Positions 1 to 7,697 of a stretch of DNA of 51,783 nucleotides are shown here, one piece after another. The stretch is taken from NCBI GenBank assembly GCA_019746975.1, contig JAIERK010000112.1, positions 1 through 51,783 on the forward strand, written 5' to 3'. A model generated the notes under the pieces. That model saw only the letters and a list, made by a program, of their open reading frames with translations, was not told the DNA's origin and did no database searches. A program made the position numbers and the translations under genes. How positions within the stretch are numbered: position 1 is the stretch's first letter; each line of letters opens with the position of its first letter. Origin of the DNA: Candidatus Obscuribacterales bacterium (GTDB lineage: Bacteria > Cyanobacteriota > Vampirovibrionia > Obscuribacterales > Obscuribacteraceae).

Positions 1-47
1 TGAACTGGTTCTCCCTGGAGTTCGAAGGAAGGGTTCCGCTTGTCTAA

Positions 48-125
48 CCTAATGACACAAAATTATTGACAGATCCGATCCGGGAGCACCTGGCTGCCTA
101 ATGACACAAAATTATTGACAGATCC
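48..125. repeat. 29-bp perfect direct repeat, two copies
   Basis: An identical 29-bp sequence occurs at 48-76 and 97-125, separated by 20 bp. Each copy begins CCTAATGACACAA and ends ATTGACAGATCC. Read on the minus strand it starts GGATCTGTCAATAATTTTG, which resembles terminal repeats of some IS elements (IS256-like ends came to mind), but no transposase is visible, so an IS remnant is only a guess. The copies lie downstream of the first minus-strand gene, at the window edge. Confidence 0.75.
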
Positions 126-161
126 TGAGCATATGATCCACGAGTAGGAGTCAGTTGGTTC

Positions 162-797
162 TTACTTGTTGTCATCATCATCATCATCTTCTTCTTCTTC
201 TTCTTCTTCTTCTTCTTCTTGATCGTGATGACCATTGCCGTCTTCGTAATCAACGAAATCTTCTTCGGCCCATTTGCCTTTCTCGATGAATGCTTCTTTC
301 AAACTGCCAGAGTCCATGAGCAGTCCGCCGCGTAGATATGCGATTATCTGAATTGTCTGAAACTGCAATTGCATCATTTGACGCAAGGTGTCTGAATCTG
401 GGCTATTCAACATCCCGCTGGTTTCATACTGGACTTTTCCATCTCGTATGTGTGTCGCGTGATCGACTCCACGATCGGATTCGAGCTGTTTAAGCTCGTC
501 ATCGCTGTACTCCGCTAAAGTGTCTTGTCCAAAAACGTTGAGAACACAACAAGTAAGCTTGCCTTCGTTGCCAAGCTCTGTCAGCTCATCATAATTGTCT
601 TCGTTGATAGCCTTTAACACTCGCTCTGAGAGATCCTTGTCCTGCCAAGAATAGATCAAATCCTCGTCAGCGAGGTTGCCGTCCGACTCTTGCTTGTTGA
701 TGCACGTCAGTCTTCCCTTCTCCTCAAGGAGTTTAATAATTTCCGACCTCAAAATCGGTGATTCATCAGAGGTCAACAGGCATACATCACGAGCCAT
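162..797 (-). CDS. Hypothetical protein with poly-Glu/poly-Asp C-terminus
   Basis: I do not recognise this family. The open frame extends back to 977, but I place the start at the ATG at 797 because a strong purine Shine-Dalgarno (GGAAGGGGGG) sits just upstream; this gives 211 residues beginning MARDVCLLTSDE. There is no signal peptide or membrane segment. The body is acidic and probably a soluble alpha/beta protein. The C-terminus is extraordinary: ten Glu followed by six Asp, encoded by a (GAA)10(GAT)5GAC microsatellite, then Asn-Lys-stop. Such acidic tails can bind metals or basic partners, but nothing here decides that. The upstream side is a gene-free, repeat-rich stretch; no operon partner is visible. 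Confidence 0.65.
   Translation of the reverse strand: MARDVCLLTSDESPILRSEIIKLLEEKGRLTCINKQESDGNLADEDLIYSWQDKDLSERVLKAINEDNYDELTELGNEGKLTCCVLNVFGQDTLAEYSDDELKQLESDRGVDHATHIRDGKVQYETSGMLNSPDSDTLRQMMQLQFQTIQIIAYLRGGLLMDSGSLKEAFIEKGKWAEEDFVDYEDGNGHHDQEEEEEEEEEEDDDDDDNK
171..218. repeat. Trinucleotide microsatellite (ATC)5 / (TTC)10
   Basis: On the plus strand GTC, five ATC and ten TTC triplets run without interruption. They encode the Asp6 and Glu10 run at the C-terminus of the minus-strand gene at 162-797. Slippage by whole units would change acidic tail length without a frameshift. Confidence 0.9.
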
Positions 798-1238
798 GGT
801 ATTTTGTCCCCCCCTTCCATCGGCGACCGTCCACATCCAAGTTCTTATGCCCACGTTTTGACAAACTAACTTCGTGTGTCCGTAAGCCGTTGCCTCCAAA
901 CCAGAATTTCCATCGTTCTCTGGTCGCTCGCCCCGGACTATCAATGCCTTTTGAGCCGAACGCTGGGGCGCCAGCATGATTTTGAAAAATTCTCCATCGG
1001 AATAGAACGAAAAGGTAGCTCAGGATTTGTAAACCGGCTTGAAACCTACTTGCAATATACTGAACATACTCATCTTGGAAATCATGCTGACCCAGCTAGG
1101 CACCATTAAGCCATAGCCTGGTTGCATTCTTGTGTTGTAAAGAGTTTGGGATAATTCAATGGTATATTCTGAGACGAAAGAAAGGCAGACGTTTAGGCAA
1201 ACTATCGCGCAAGTCGCGAAGCTGACCGGGAAATAAGT

Positions 1239-1280
1239 ACAAGCGAGATAGTGGGGGCGAATGTACCACTATCTTCTTGT
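1239..1280. repeat. Long hairpin (inverted repeat)
   Basis: The left arm (1239-1254, ACAAGCGAGATAGTGG) pairs with the right arm (1266-1280, CCACTATCTTCTTGT) apart from one small internal mismatch/bulge, around an 11-nt loop. AGATAGTGG/CCACTATCT is perfect. No T-tract follows on either strand, so it is not a standard terminator. It could be a small RNA element or a mobile-element trace. Confidence 0.6.
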
Positions 1281-1389
1281 TGAATGGCACAGTCTGGTAG
1301 TTCAATGTTCAAGTTGGTAGTGAAACAGCTTCCGGGATTAGACAACCGGATGCTCCGCAAATGACTGAGACGTGGCGGGTCAGCGGTGG

Positions 1390-1531
1390 ATCGCGGAATG
1401 CCAACAGGGAGCGTGCTCGCAGGCTCCCTGTTGGCGATACGTCGGCTCTACGCCTGACGTATCGTGGAATGTCGACAGGATCGTGTCTGAACAGGCTCTG
1501 TGCTGGCGAGACGTTGGCGCTACGCAAGATG
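1390..1531. repeat. Two tandem 71-bp units with internal palindromes
   Basis: Unit 1 (1390-1460) and unit 2 (1461-1531) align end to end with many substitutions, sharing ATCG[CT]GGAATG, GACGT-like and CTACGC cores. Unit 1 holds a perfect 12-bp inverted repeat (CCAACAGGGAGC at 1401-1412, complement at 1423-1434), followed by a perfect 8-bp one (GATACGTC at 1436-1443, complement at 1456-1463). In unit 2 these stems are degraded. It looks like a REP/MITE-type palindromic element rather than coding sequence. Confidence 0.6.
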
Positions 1532-1568
1532 TCGCATGGTTTGGCAAAAAACGAGGAAATGACTGTAG

Positions 1569-2117
1569 CTAACGGGTCCAAATAACGGTGTTCATCGAGC
1601 GAGTTGCCTCTTCGTGGTGCTTAGTGAATTGAGGCTCGCCACCTTCGTAATAGACTTCTCTAATAGTTCTGTAGTCAGTGGCACCACCCTCTCGGCCCCA
1701 CTCCGGGAAATAGTGACCAACAAATTTCTTGCTACTTGTTATCCATTCGCCGGTCACTCGAAGAACAGGTTTGCCGTTAACATCGATGGTATCGGCTGAG
1801 TGGATATGAAATGCGGAGCCATCGCCTACGGTGCCCAGGATCTGATAACCGAGGTCATCAATCTCTTCCATCGATAGCTCATGATGTGGCTGATCTAGAA
1901 GTTGTTTAAACGTATCACCAGCGCTGTCCGCAACTGGTATTCCACGATCGAAAATCACGAGGCAGGCACCGTTGGAAGCTGGTGGAGAAAACGAGATGCT
2001 TTTCGCCAGGTCTCCGAATGCAGGCTCACTGTGCTCCTTACGCCACTCTTTCGGAACGAATATAAATTCGATCGGAGCCATGTCGTCTATTCGATCTCTA
2101 ACTCGTTCTGACTCCAT
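1569..2117 (-). CDS. Hypothetical protein, 182 aa
   Basis: This encodes a soluble protein with no signal peptide or membrane segment. I do not recognise the family. The ATG at 2117 is supported by AAAGGATG-type Shine-Dalgarno sequence immediately upstream. The C-terminal half is rich in short beta-strand-like segments and aromatic residues (HIHSADTIDVNGKPVLRV, GHYFPEWGREGG), suggesting a small beta-rich fold. The acidic, charged N-terminus (MESERVRDRIDDMAPIEF) is probably helical. It is co-directional with its neighbours but separated from the 2217-5459 gene by about 100 bp, so it could be a downstream member of that transcript or have its own promoter. No function can be assigned. Confidence 0.7.
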   Translation of the reverse strand: MESERVRDRIDDMAPIEFIFVPKEWRKEHSEPAFGDLAKSISFSPPASNGACLVIFDRGIPVADSAGDTFKQLLDQPHHELSMEEIDDLGYQILGTVGDGSAFHIHSADTIDVNGKPVLRVTGEWITSSKKFVGHYFPEWGREGGATDYRTIREVYYEGGEPQFTKHHEEATRSMNTVIWTR

Positions 2118-2216
2118 TGATTGATCATCCTTTGCTTTGCCTGAAAATTTCCGATGCTAACAGCTTAGTTAGCGTGATAATCAACCATTATATCGTTGCG
2201 CCAGTTTTAATTCTCG

Positions 2217-5200
2217 TCATGAAATAGGTCGCCAGTAGGAAGACCCGCGTTTGTTCGGGGATGGCGCCTGCATCGTATTGTAGAGCGAGTCAAGTGACAT
2301 TTTAATGTCGTTGGGTTTACCCCAAGAGTTCTGCACAGTAGCTTGTTTGGTAATTGGATTGTATCCTGTGACAGTCCAAACATGTTCGCCGCCAGCAGGC
2401 CTGTTTGGCAACTTGTTCGCGATCTTGCTTAAATCGCCGGTATTTCCCTGAACTATCAAAGATTTGCCGCCAGCAGTGCCGTTGACCAAAGCGTTATGCA
2501 GTTGTTCTTTGTTAGCAATCTTTCCCGACTGAAGGTCTTTATGATCGAGTCCACGATTGACGTGAGATAGAAATCGATCCTTCAATGTATCGCCAGTAAG
2601 TTTATTCCAAGCATCTGCCAGTCGTCCTGACTGTACGTCTGGACTGTCGTAAGGTTTGTCACCTCCGCCACCTGGTTTGGAATATTTGACCTCAGTCTTT
2701 CCATCGGTACGCGTGCGAAATAAACGCCCGCCGGTATCAGCTCGCTCTGTCGGAGCAACTTCTTTGTAGGTCACGCCACCAGATTCGGTTTGCTTGATGG
2801 CATTGATAGTGGACACGTCCCAAAGTTTGCCAAGGGCAGATCGGGCGCCGTCAGCAGGTGGGAATGTCGCTTCAGGACTACCAGGACGCACTTTTACGGA
2901 ATCCATTGGAACTTTGATAGTCTGATTGTCTTTGGTTTTGAACTCACCATCATTCGCCACATCTGCTGCCAATTTGGCAACCACCTCGGGCTTTTCCTTG
3001 AGCGCCATGGTACGCAATACGGTCACATTACATGTGTTGTTCCTACCCTGATCGTTGCGATCGCTGTTGACAATGTGGTGGAAGAGCTGATATGCAAGAG
3101 CCGCCTTTTCTTTTGGAGGCAATGCCGAGTCTTTGCGTCCCTCAAGTAGTCGCGTGGCTTGATCGCGTACCTCTTTTTTCTGCTTCGGATCGAACTTCAT
3201 TCCATCGAATGCCTTGTCGTTACTCAGGAGGTTAAGCTTTTGAGCCTCATTCAGATTGTCGCTTGTATAGACTTTCTTCTGGAATTCGGTTGGTTCCTTG
3301 AACCCTTCTTTGTCGTCCAGCGTTTCAGCTTTCCAGCCATCCTTTGTTCGCGTTAACTTGAGGTTGGCATCTTTGTGTTCATAACCGATCGCTTTTCCAT
3401 TCTCATCGGTTTTGACCTTGAGCTGTTGTTTTGCCGCCGCAAGGTCTTTCTCTGAAGTGAAGGAAATTTCGGGTCTGAACTCTTGGGTAGTTGGTTTGCC
3501 ACCATCTTTTCCTGCTGTGGCAACTTTGACTGTTCCATCTTGGCCTACAGCCAGACTTGTTTTCTCAATCTTTCCAGTTTCTTGATTGCGATATTCATTC
3601 AAGTCGTCATTGGTCTTTGGCTTGAAGTCGTTGAGCGATTTGCGGCCTAGAGCGATATCGTGATTTATCGCTTCTTTATTAGGACTTACACGAGTGTACT
3701 TTTCGCCATTCTTCCAGTATGCGCTGATTGCGCCACTATCTTTGCCACCACTTGAATCATATTCGAATTTGTAGTGACCGTCGGCGGTCTTGCTTGATAT
3801 GACCTGGTCGGTATGCATATTCTTTTGAAGTTCAAAACCGCCGGAGCCTTTGTATGTGACGGTTCCCGATTTCGCGTCTCGTGTAACGGAGGAGACTCTG
3901 CTGCTCGGATCTCGGTCGGTAAATGTGACAGTGTTGCCTTCCTTCTTCCCGTCCCGGTATCTGCCGGTAGAGTCATCGAGGTAAGTGGTTTTGCCGTTTG
4001 TAGTTTTCGCTCCTTCTAACCACTTGTAATTACTGACTTCACCAGCGGTACCATTCTCGTTTCGCTTGGTAAATTTGGTTTCGTCGCGGCTAGGATCTTT
4101 CGGATTGGTCGTTCTTTCGACCTTCAAGTTCGTCCCGTGCTTTAGAGTGGATGTGTATGTGATGGAACCGTCTTTATTGCCTGTTTTGATCGTTTCACCG
4201 ACTACCGGAACGAACTCTTTCCCATTCCATGCTTCAACCGATTTGGTGCCGGCTTTGTCTATGTTTGTTCTTGTATAACTGCCGTAATCGTAGGTTGTGC
4301 TTGAACCGTCTCGAGACAGATAGGTGGATTTATGATCTGGCTTGTCTGGTTTGTCTAAGTTCTGGTATCGGACTTTGCCATCTGTTGTAATATCCAGCTT
4401 GCCTTTGAAGTTGCGTTTGTCGTCGAGTTTGATACCGAGAGCTTCGAGAGCTTTGTTCGCCCGCTCCATTTCACCGGGACCAAGCGACTTACCATCTGGC
4501 GTCTTGAGGCTCCAGTCGCCGTCTTTTCCACCGGAAAGCTTGTACTTGTTGTCGCCTATCTTCATATCTAATGAAGTGATTTGATTGTCTTTTCCGCGCG
4601 TTGCTTCGAAATCAACTCGACCAACGCCTTTGATGTCAGACGAGGTGTTTAGTCTTCTGCCGTTATTATCGAACTTGGTCGCCACTGGCGGTGGTGTGCG
4701 ATCGACCGTGCGATCGCCTTCAGTCTTCTCGGCGCGCGGTGGTGGCACTTTCTCTCTTGTTTCACGAGAAAAAGATTCATCAGATTTACCAGCGCGTTTT
4801 GCACCATTTGGATCGACTACGTCAGGAGATGAATCTGGTGTTCCGTTGGAATGTCCGACTAAGTGTCCGACGAAGAGCGCTTCCGTCTCCACTTGTTCGT
4901 TACCCTCGTGACCATTATCCGCTGGATCGTTGGTGCCAGTCGATGCCGCAGGCGGGGCCGTGGTTGTTTTCGGAGCAGGGGCTTTGGGCACGCCGCCAGG
5001 ATTTATTTCGCCACCATCTTCCGTTTGGTCTGCGGTTGGTTTACTACCATTTCTCAGGTCGCCGGATGCTGCTGCCGGATCGGCTTTATCTCCGCCTGGT
5101 TTAATGCCAAAAAATGCTAACGCGGCCTCCGGTCCCAGAGTATCTGCCACGTCCTTAAGATCGTACAAGGCGGCTGTTGTCCCTGACCGCAAACCGGAAT

Positions 5201-5459
5201 TAATAACATCTTCGGTCGTCTTTCCATTAGCAGTACCGTCAGCGGTGGCTGAGTCGCCGTTGGTCCCAGGGGGTTCTGTGTCGCCGTGTTGCCCTTTCTC
5301 TGGAGTTGTTTTGAGGCTCGATTTATCTTTCGTATCTCGACTGTCCGAGGTTAAGTAAGCATCTCTGAACAGATTCTCGCGAGTATCGCGATATGGTTCT
5401 GTCTCCTGTGTCGGCTTCGGAGTGCTGTCGAGCTGAGTGTTTGGTCCATCGCCGGGCAT
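2217..5459 (-). CDS. Large protein with C-terminal papain-like cysteine peptidase domain
   Basis: 1080 residues from the ATG at 5459, preceded by AAGGGTG; an in-frame TTG at 5483 is less likely. Residues 1-270 are Pro/Thr/Gly/Asp-rich and probably disordered. Residues ~270-720 form a beta-rich, Lys/Asp/Gly-rich region with many D-G-x-x-x-Y and T-Y-x-x-G steps, loosely like YD/Rhs-type repeats. The C-terminal ~280 residues carry a likely Cys-His-Asn triad: Cys810 in NNTCNV, His1026 in GEHVWTVTGY and Asn1044 in VQNSWG. That order and the N-S-W-G context fit the papain/calpain (clan CA) fold. There is no N-terminal signal peptide, so export would need another route. The N-terminal style is shared with the 27856-30249 and 31160-38470 proteins, suggesting a family of large modular proteins. 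The triad is visible; activity is inference. Confidence 0.85.
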   Translation of the reverse strand: MPGDGPNTQLDSTPKPTQETEPYRDTRENLFRDAYLTSDSRDTKDKSSLKTTPEKGQHGDTEPPGTNGDSATADGTANGKTTEDVINSGLRSGTTAALYDLKDVADTLGPEAALAFFGIKPGGDKADPAAASGDLRNGSKPTADQTEDGGEINPGGVPKAPAPKTTTAPPAASTGTNDPADNGHEGNEQVETEALFVGHLVGHSNGTPDSSPDVVDPNGAKRAGKSDESFSRETREKVPPPRAEKTEGDRTVDRTPPPVATKFDNNGRRLNTSSDIKGVGRVDFEATRGKDNQITSLDMKIGDNKYKLSGGKDGDWSLKTPDGKSLGPGEMERANKALEALGIKLDDKRNFKGKLDITTDGKVRYQNLDKPDKPDHKSTYLSRDGSSTTYDYGSYTRTNIDKAGTKSVEAWNGKEFVPVVGETIKTGNKDGSITYTSTLKHGTNLKVERTTNPKDPSRDETKFTKRNENGTAGEVSNYKWLEGAKTTNGKTTYLDDSTGRYRDGKKEGNTVTFTDRDPSSRVSSVTRDAKSGTVTYKGSGGFELQKNMHTDQVISSKTADGHYKFEYDSSGGKDSGAISAYWKNGEKYTRVSPNKEAINHDIALGRKSLNDFKPKTNDDLNEYRNQETGKIEKTSLAVGQDGTVKVATAGKDGGKPTTQEFRPEISFTSEKDLAAAKQQLKVKTDENGKAIGYEHKDANLKLTRTKDGWKAETLDDKEGFKEPTEFQKKVYTSDNLNEAQKLNLLSNDKAFDGMKFDPKQKKEVRDQATRLLEGRKDSALPPKEKAALAYQLFHHIVNSDRNDQGRNNTCNVTVLRTMALKEKPEVVAKLAADVANDGEFKTKDNQTIKVPMDSVKVRPGSPEATFPPADGARSALGKLWDVSTINAIKQTESGGVTYKEVAPTERADTGGRLFRTRTDGKTEVKYSKPGGGGDKPYDSPDVQSGRLADAWNKLTGDTLKDRFLSHVNRGLDHKDLQSGKIANKEQLHNALVNGTAGGKSLIVQGNTGDLSKIANKLPNRPAGGEHVWTVTGYNPITKQATVQNSWGKPNDIKMSLDSLYNTMQAPSPNKRGSSYWRPIS

Positions 5460-5562
5460 GCTCACACCCTTAGTAACTTGCAATACTGAATTTATGCTTG
5501 CAATGTTGCGAGAATGCTGACTCGATCGAAGCTTGGCTCATTTGCCGAGTTGCCAATGCACC

Positions 5563-5584
5563 AAAAGTCTCGACCTTCAGGTCG
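5563..5584 (-). terminator. Possible weak terminator
   Basis: Read on the minus strand, CGACC-TGAA-GGTCG forms a 5-bp stem with a 4-nt loop, followed by AGAC and then four T. It lies downstream of the small Cys-rich gene at 5732-5950 and upstream of the large peptidase gene. The stem is short and the U-tract is displaced, so this is tentative. Confidence 0.25.
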
Positions 5585-5731
5585 GAATAAAGGTAGATGC
5601 CTGCCTACTCCGAGGAAGCTCCCGTATAGTCTCAACAATGACAAAGAACACTAAGTAAAATGACAACAGAAAGCGAGTTTTGCTAATGCTGACGATGCTA
5701 ATCCGCATTGCAGTTATTCAACACTCGTCGG

Positions 5732-5950
5732 TCAGCTTGATTTGTTCGAGGTTTTAAAACTCATTCTGGGTTTATGTAAAGTCGTGACTGATGAAACGTG
5801 CTCACACACTTCCCGGACGTTATGGAAAATTTTGCATCCTTCCTGGCGAAGGGCCACCCACTTGCAGACGAAGTGGCAAAACGGACAAGTTGCAATCACT
5901 AATTTGCCTGCTCCTTCCACAATTGTCGCGTCCAGTTCTTCTTTGTCCAA
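5732..5950 (-). CDS. Small Cys-rich (putative zinc-binding) protein
   Basis: 72 residues from a TTG at 5950 with an excellent Shine-Dalgarno (GGGGGAGG, 7 nt upstream of the start), which is the main reason for accepting it over the plus-strand frames in the same DNA. The core reads CPFCHFVCKW, then EGCKIFHN and EVCEHV, so it has a C-x-x-C knuckle plus three further cysteines and three histidines within about 30 residues. This looks like a small zinc-binding domain. I cannot name the family. It is transcribed toward the large cysteine peptidase gene but is ~270 bp away from it. Confidence 0.5.
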   Translation of the reverse strand: MDKEELDATIVEGAGKLVIATCPFCHFVCKWVALRQEGCKIFHNVREVCEHVSSVTTLHKPRMSFKTSNKSS

Positions 5951-6076
5951 GGCGACGCCTCCCCCATCGCGTGCGTGCGATGGAAACTAATAACCAAAAC
6001 TCAAACAGAGATTGCGAATCATACTGGAAGACGGCGTGCCTGGCAGAATGTTTCCACTCAATCCGGAGTGGGATAT

Positions 6077-6889
6077 CTATAATGGATCAGCGCGGCGCGA
6101 AACCCATCTGGGGTCAATCGATTGGAAGAATCGGAACAGAACCAAGTCATCGGTGCTTTTCTCTGGATTTCGTAAAAAGGAACCAACGCGGTCGCTCGTG
6201 TCGTCAATTGCTCTAGACTTGTAAACTACTTCTGGGGAACCTGCCTTTTCAATAGTCGCTTTTCCTTCTTTCTTAGAGTGCAGGATTCCGAGGTCGTCAT
6301 TCGCAAGAGCAGTATCATATTCAGTGCCTCGGATGAACGGCTCAGCCTCGCTCGAAGTTTTTTTGACCAAAGAGGTGAAGAGAGGATCTTCGTTACTTAA
6401 TCCTATTATTTTGATTGGACCGCTGTTAGGCTCATAGTTTGGATCTAGCCTCACTGGCCGGAATGCAACCTTCTCTGATGGTGCCGCATTCACAGGAGCG
6501 TTCTTAATTGAACCTACTATTTTAATTGGACCACTGTTAGGCTCATAGTCGGGTGCCTTGTAGTCCGGCGTGACTGTAGCTCCCGGGAAAGATGTTCCGA
6601 CCAATGTATCTCCGCCATCTAGACCAATCGTATCGATAGAGCCACTTCCGTCAGGCACGTTGTTGGAAGCGGTATTGCCAACGGACTTGGGTAACTCGTT
6701 CTCTATTCCTCTTCCTGTTATTCCCAGCGCTCGGCCGGCAACCGAGAATCCTATAGAAGCCGTGCCGGCGCTAATTGCGTGATCATATTGTCGTCGCCAG
6801 TTTGAACCGACGGTAGTCCCGCTCTTCTTGGGCAAGCTCTCTCCAGTGCGGGAGGGACTCTTGGGACTGAGGATCCATCGATGAATCAA
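6077..6889 (-). CDS. Hypothetical protein, possibly frame-disrupted at its 5' end
   Basis: The open frame starts at a TTG (6889) directly after a TGA, with GGTGGAG four bases upstream, and encodes 270 residues. Two copies of the motif YEPNSGPIKI[VI]G lie about 50 residues apart, each preceded by an Asp/Pro-rich stretch. A Gly/Ala-rich hydrophobic patch (TASIGFSVAGRALGITG) sits near residue 45. I do not recognise the family. The first ~35 residues (Pro/Ser/Lys-rich) look unlike protein. In another frame of the same DNA, 6783-6962 reads as better protein and ends exactly where this frame becomes convincing, which suggests a frameshift or a translationally coupled short frame. The YEPNSGPIKI body is trustworthy; the start is not. 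Confidence 0.5.
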   Translation of the reverse strand: MIHRWILSPKSPSRTGESLPKKSGTTVGSNWRRQYDHAISAGTASIGFSVAGRALGITGRGIENELPKSVGNTASNNVPDGSGSIDTIGLDGGDTLVGTSFPGATVTPDYKAPDYEPNSGPIKIVGSIKNAPVNAAPSEKVAFRPVRLDPNYEPNSGPIKIIGLSNEDPLFTSLVKKTSSEAEPFIRGTEYDTALANDDLGILHSKKEGKATIEKAGSPEVVYKSRAIDDTSDRVGSFLRNPEKSTDDLVLFRFFQSIDPRWVSRRADPL

Positions 6890-6962
6890 TCAGCTCCACC
6901 TTGCCGAACAATTGATCGGCATCGAACCAATAACAAAACCTGGACCCATAGTAACATTTGTG
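6783..6962 (-). other. Open frame that may be the true 5' part of the 6077-6889 gene
   Basis: This frame is open for 59 codons between a TAA (6963-6965) and a TGA (6783-6785). It contains an ATG at 6878 and reads DADQLFGKVELIDSS, then MDPQSQESLPHWRELAQEER, then DYRRFKLATTI and stop. The sequence has the charge pattern of an amphipathic helix. A one-base (+1) shift at the end would join it to the downstream frame just before AISAGTASIGFSVAG. It could be a frameshifted N-terminus, a programmed shift or a short upstream ORF. Confidence 0.35.
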
Positions 6963-6972
6963 TTACTATGGG
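6945..6972. promoter_or_regulatory. Perfect palindrome, probable toxin-antitoxin operator
   Basis: CCCATAGTAACA (6945-6956) and its exact complement (6961-6972) flank a 4-nt spacer TTTG. The palindrome ends 3 bp before the GTG start of the HigB-like toxin. Toxin-antitoxin operons are normally autoregulated by the antitoxin's HTH binding such a palindrome at the promoter, so this is the obvious candidate operator. It also lies in the divergent space facing the 6077-6889 gene. Confidence 0.65.
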
Positions 6973-6975
6973 CTG

Positions 6976-7353
6976 GTGAGAATAGAAGAATATCTGCTGG
7001 AAGACGGGTCCAGCCCATACAAGAAGTGGTTTGACAGTCTGGATCCCCAGGCTGCTGCGAAGGTCACGGTTGCCAAACTTCGAATGGAGCGTGGTCTGGT
7101 ATCAGCCATCAAATGGTTCGAGGGTGTTGGTGAATACAGAATCGATTGGGGTCCAGGTTACCGTATTTACCTCGCTCAAGATGGGGATGACCTAATCATT
7201 CTCTTTGGTGGTGGTGTGAAGAAGCGGCAAAACAACGATATCGAAGAAGCGAAGCGGCTTCATCAAGAATACAAGTCGCGAAAAGCAAAGTTGCAAGCAG
7301 AGAAAGAGTTAAGTGCGAAGAAACAACAACAGACAAAGAAGAAGAGGAGCTAG
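6976..7353 (+). CDS. HigB-like addiction-module toxin (RelE/ParE superfamily, Gp49 type)
   Basis: Toxin of the type II toxin-antitoxin class; relatives are ribosome-dependent mRNA interferases or related RelE-fold killers. The body matches the family: IEEYLLEDGSSPYKKWFDSL at the N-terminus, KVTVAKLRMERG in the middle, GVGEYRIDWGPGYRIYLAQ in the core strands and LFGGGVKKRQNNDIEEAK near the end. Start: GTG at 6976 puts the family's usual beginning (a residue or two before IEEYL) at the N-terminus; an in-frame TTG at 6958 would begin inside the palindrome and is less likely. The last ~25 residues are an unusual Lys/Gln-rich tail (SAKKQQQTKKKRS) beyond the usual ~100-residue family length. The toxin gene comes first, typical of HigBA. 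The antitoxin starts 2 bp downstream. Confidence 0.88.
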   Translation: MRIEEYLLEDGSSPYKKWFDSLDPQAAAKVTVAKLRMERGLVSAIKWFEGVGEYRIDWGPGYRIYLAQDGDDLIILFGGGVKKRQNNDIEEAKRLHQEYKSRKAKLQAEKELSAKKQQQTKKKRS

Positions 7354-7355
7354 AT

Positions 7356-7697
7356 ATGGCGCTAACACGAAGTTTCAAGAATACAGTCGTTGAACGCGTG
7401 AATCGCGATCCCGCATTTGCTCGAGCACTTCTCGACGAAGCGAGCACTTCCTTCCTTAACGGAGATGCAGAGACAACGCGCCTAATCCTTCGTGATCTAG
7501 TGAATGCCACTATTGGATTCGAGGCGCTTGCTCGCGACATTCCAGCACCATCGAAGAGCCTGCACCGAATGTTGTCGCAGCGTGGAAATCCCAGCATGGA
7601 CAATGTCGCGGCGATCTTCTCCGCGCTAAGAAAGAATCTCAATGTTCAAATAGAGATAACTATCGTGGACGCTGAATATCAGGACGCAGTCACGTAG
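7356..7697 (+). CDS. HigA-like addiction-module antitoxin (HTH)
   Basis: Antitoxin partner of the upstream toxin, expected to bind it and to repress the operon. The 113 residues follow the family pattern: an N-terminal FKNTVVERVNRDPAFARALL segment, then a module with LVNATIGFEALARD, PSKSLHRMLSQRGNPSMDN as the Xre-like helix-turn-helix, and an amphipathic AAIFSALRKNLNVQIEI end. It starts at an ATG with AAGAGGAGC 8 nt upstream, 2 bp after the toxin stop, so translation is probably coupled. The palindrome at 6945-6972 is the likely binding site. The C-terminus extends about 15 residues past the usual end. Confidence 0.88.
   Translation: MALTRSFKNTVVERVNRDPAFARALLDEASTSFLNGDAETTRLILRDLVNATIGFEALARDIPAPSKSLHRMLSQRGNPSMDNVAAIFSALRKNLNVQIEITIVDAEYQDAVT

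Larger units (their letters stand above)
798..1568. other. Gene-free, structure-rich intergenic stretch
   Basis: No convincing gene is seen in these ~770 bp. Short open frames exist on both strands but lack ribosome binding sites and recognisable protein character; the one at 1372-1572 merely translates the tandem repeat. The stretch contains a long hairpin (1239-1280) and two imperfect 71-bp repeat units with internal palindromes (1390-1531), annotated separately. Confidence 0.55.

Noticed and set aside
48..125. Short CRISPR array
   Set aside because: Only two copies of a 29-bp repeat with a 20-bp spacer are visible, there is no palindromic repeat character and no cas genes nearby.
798..977. 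N-terminal extension of the 162-797 gene
   Set aside because: The frame is open to an ATG at 977, but a strong GGAAGGGGGG ribosome site sits directly before the ATG at 797, and the added part has no recognisable character.
1100..1300. tRNA or rRNA fragment
   Set aside because: The structured segment has a hairpin but no cloverleaf, T-loop GTTCGA or CCA-type end.
1372..1572. Small plus-strand gene with repeated Cys-Trp-Arg peptides
   Set aside because: Its peptide repeat simply translates the 71-bp palindromic DNA repeat; there is no ribosome binding site and the mirrored strand is equally open.
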